Positions 11,257 through 12,901 of a stretch of 12,901 nucleotides of DNA are shown here, piece after piece. The translations under genes and the position numbers were made by a program. The notes beneath the pieces are model-generated. The model was not told the DNA's origin. It saw only the letters and a program-made list of their open reading frames with translations, and did no database searches. Position 1 is the first letter of the stretch. Each line of letters opens with the position of its first letter. The DNA is taken from contig DASZCR010000013.1 of assembly GCA_035942915.1 (NCBI GenBank), forward strand, positions 1 to 12,901, in the 5' to 3' direction. Source of the DNA: DASZCR01 sp035942915 (GTDB taxonomy: Bacteria; Acidobacteriota; Blastocatellia; Pyrinomonadales; Pyrinomonadaceae).

Positions 11257-12901
11257 TCAAGGGGCTGTGACGCTCGCCGTGTTGGTGTAGGCGGAGTTAC
11301 CCGCCGCGTTGTAGGCGCGGATGCGGTATTGATAAGTCTGTCCGCGCGTAAGCCCTGAGTCTGTGAAGGTGTTGGTGTTCGCGCCGGGCTTGGCAATCTG
11401 CGTAAAGTTGATGCCGTCGGTCGCGCGGTAAATCTTGAAGCCGTCCTCGTTCGTCGCATTGTCTGTCCAGTTGAGCCTGACCTGACCGCCTGAGAGCGGC
11501 GTCAGAACGAGGCCGGTCGGAGCGGCCGGAAGCGTCGTCGCCGCCGGGAAGGTCGTCGCGCTGACGGTGTTCGAGTTCGCGGAGTTGCCGGACGCGTTGT
11601 AGGAGACGACGCGATATTGATAAGTGGTCGCCGCCGCGCGCCCCGTGTCCGAGTAAGAGGTAGCGCCGACGCCGAGCGTGGCGATGCGCGAGAAGTTCAC
11701 GCCGTCGAGCGAACGATAAACCTTGAAGCCCTCTTCGTTTGAAGAGTTGTCAGTCCACGTCAGGTCAATCTGGATACTTGAGACGGGCATCGCCGCCAGT
11801 CCGCTCGGCGCGGCGGGTCTGCCCGTCGTCGTGCCTCCGCCGCCCGTCGTCGTCGCATCAACCTCGTTGGAGAATCCTGAATCGGCGCTGCCGTTGAAGG
11901 CGCGGACGCGGTAGCGATAGGTCGTGCCGGGCGTCAGCCCCGCGTCGGCGTAGGTCGTGACACCGGCCGCAACCTCCGCGCGCGTCTGGAAATTGGTGCA
12001 GCCCGCACCCGCACAGCGTTCGACCTCGAAGCCCTCTTCGTTGCCGGAGTTGTCAGCCCAACTGAGATTGATTTGCGTGTCGGAGGCGACGACGGCCATC
12101 AGATTCGACGGGGCGACGGGCGGGTGGTCTGTCGTCGTCGCCGTCGCCGTGTTTGAAAAGGCCGAGTCGAGTTCGCCGTTGAAAGCCGCGACGCGATATT
12201 GATAAGTGGTCGCGGGTTGCAGCGTCGTATCAGAGTAAGCGTTGACGTTCGGGCCGATGGTGGCGATGCGCGTGAAGTTCACGCCGTCGGTCGCGCGCTC
12301 GACCTTGAAGCCGTCCTCGTTGTTTGAGTTGTCAGTCCAGTTCAAATTTATCTGCGACGGCGAGAAGGTCATTGCCGAGAGCGCGGTGGGCGCGGTGGGC
12401 GCGACCGGGCTGCGGTCAATCGAATAGCTGTCGATGAGCACGCCGCGCCGCGTGATGAACTCGAAGGTGACGCGGCTTGCGCTGGCCGTCACACGCATCG
12501 CGCCATAGTCTGCGCCGTAGCGGACGATGCTGCCCTCTGTGGCCGTCGAGAAAGAGCCTGTGCTTTCGCCGCCGAGTCCGTTGGTGAAGTACGGGAAACC
12601 GTCCTTCAGGATGCGTTCGTAGATGTGCGCGTGTCCAGACAGGACGGCGTCTGCGCCCCACTCGCGGAAAGGCCATTGCAACTTCGGCCAGGAGGTGCGC
12701 GAACTGAAGGGCGGGTGGTGGAAGTAGACGATTTTCCAGGGCGCGGTCGAAGCGGCGAGGCGTCCTTTGAGCCATTGCCCCTGCACGGACGTGGCCGTCA
12801 CGCCGTCGGGCTCGCGCGCGTCGCTGTTGACGACGAAGAAGTGTACGGGGCCGCGCACGAAGTCGTAGTAACGCTCGTTGCCGGGCAGCGTGAAGTAGTT
12901 C
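11257..12901 (-). CDS. Metallophosphoesterase (purple-acid-phosphatase-like) with four C-terminal FN3 domains (partial, 5' end outside window)
   Basis: The frame is open from the window edge (first full codon AAC at 12900) to TGA at 11259-11257, giving 547 visible residues. The sequence before the GTG at 12858 (NYFTLPGNERYYDF) is plainly part of the same protein, so that GTG is not the start. The catalytic domain ends with FHHPP (about 60-64) and SGHAHIYER (about 88-96), the C-terminal metal-binding His motifs of calcineurin-like/purple acid phosphatases; the earlier metal motifs lie outside the window. Four fibronectin type III domains follow (about 167-257, 262-352, 363-451 and 459-547), each with a W[TA]DNSxNExGF-like core and a TTYxYRV strand. 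Domain 2 carries an extra CAGAGC pair, and a Gly/Thr linker precedes domain 3. It is probably secreted; its signal peptide would be upstream. It is likely a separate unit from the glycan genes. Confidence 0.9.
   Translation of the reverse strand, partial: NYFTLPGNERYYDFVRGPVHFFVVNSDAREPDGVTATSVQGQWLKGRLAASTAPWKIVYFHHPPFSSRTSWPKLQWPFREWGADAVLSGHAHIYERILKDGFPYFTNGLGGESTGSFSTATEGSIVRYGADYGAMRVTASASRVTFEFITRRGVLIDSYSIDRSPVAPTAPTALSAMTFSPSQINLNWTDNSNNEDGFKVERATDGVNFTRIATIGPNVNAYSDTTLQPATTYQYRVAAFNGELDSAFSNTATATTTDHPPVAPSNLMAVVASDTQINLSWADNSGNEEGFEVERCAGAGCTNFQTRAEVAAGVTTYADAGLTPGTTYRYRVRAFNGSADSGFSNEVDATTTGGGGTTTGRPAAPSGLAAMPVSSIQIDLTWTDNSSNEEGFKVYRSLDGVNFSRIATLGVGATSYSDTGRAAATTYQYRVVSYNASGNSANSNTVSATTFPAATTLPAAPTGLVLTPLSGGQVRLNWTDNATNEDGFKIYRATDGINFTQIAKPGANTNTFTDSGLTRGQTYQYRIRAYNAAGNSAYTNTASVTAP

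Overview
The window is GC-rich and densely coding, and every supported gene lies on the minus strand, so transcription runs from high to low coordinates. The content is a cell-surface polysaccharide (exopolysaccharide or O-antigen-like) locus of a Gram-negative-type bacterium: an O-antigen ligase/polymerase, an initiating undecaprenyl-phosphate sugar-1-phosphate transferase, two GT4 glycosyltransferases, a polysaccharide deacetylase, a membrane-anchored beta-helix protein and several accessory enzymes. The protein styles (FN3 repeats with a TDNSxNExGF core, a transglutaminase-like exported protein, a dTMP-kinase-like plus nucleotidyltransferase pair) and the heptad repeats between genes would fit an Acidobacteriota-like genome (for example Blastocatellia). 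That placement is inference from general resemblance, not a database result.

Layout in transcription order. (1) 12901-11257: the 3' part of a metallophosphoesterase with four C-terminal FN3 domains; its 5' end is outside the window. (2) 11252-11174: heptad-repeat hairpin element B. (3) 11165-4906: a tightly packed six-gene block, namely O-antigen ligase, dTMP-kinase-like P-loop protein, NTP_transf_5-type nucleotidyltransferase, CE4 deacetylase, ATP-grasp ligase and GT4 glycosyltransferase, with overlaps of 7, 4 and 4 nt and gaps of 15 and about 23 nt. (4) 4905-4726: a 180-nt gap holding a strong GC-rich hairpin. (5) 4725-3889: WbaP-type initiating transferase. (6) 3882-3784: heptad-repeat hairpin element A. 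(7) 3778-471: a WbuB/WcaI-like GT4 glycosyltransferase and a beta-helix protein with an N-terminal membrane anchor. (8) 378-1: the 5' part of an exported transglutaminase-like protein, which has its own good ribosome binding site.

A working model, by inference: the WbaP-like enzyme loads the first sugar phosphate on undecaprenyl phosphate. The two GT4 enzymes extend the unit and the O-antigen ligase family protein polymerises or ligates it outside. The deacetylase, the ATP-grasp ligase and the kinase/nucleotidyltransferase pair tailor the glycan or its precursors, and the beta-helix protein acts on the finished polymer at the membrane. No flippase (Wzx), chain-length regulator (Wzz/Wzc) or outer-membrane export protein (Wza) is visible here, so the locus is incomplete or those parts are elsewhere.

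No tRNA, rRNA, CRISPR array, transposase or integrase was seen, and there is no gene-free stretch longer than about 180 bases. The points most worth a second look are the two heptad hairpins placed directly before start codons that lack a Shine-Dalgarno sequence, and the coupled kinase-nucleotidyltransferase-deacetylase-ATP-grasp cassette, whose chemistry cannot be assigned from known pathways.
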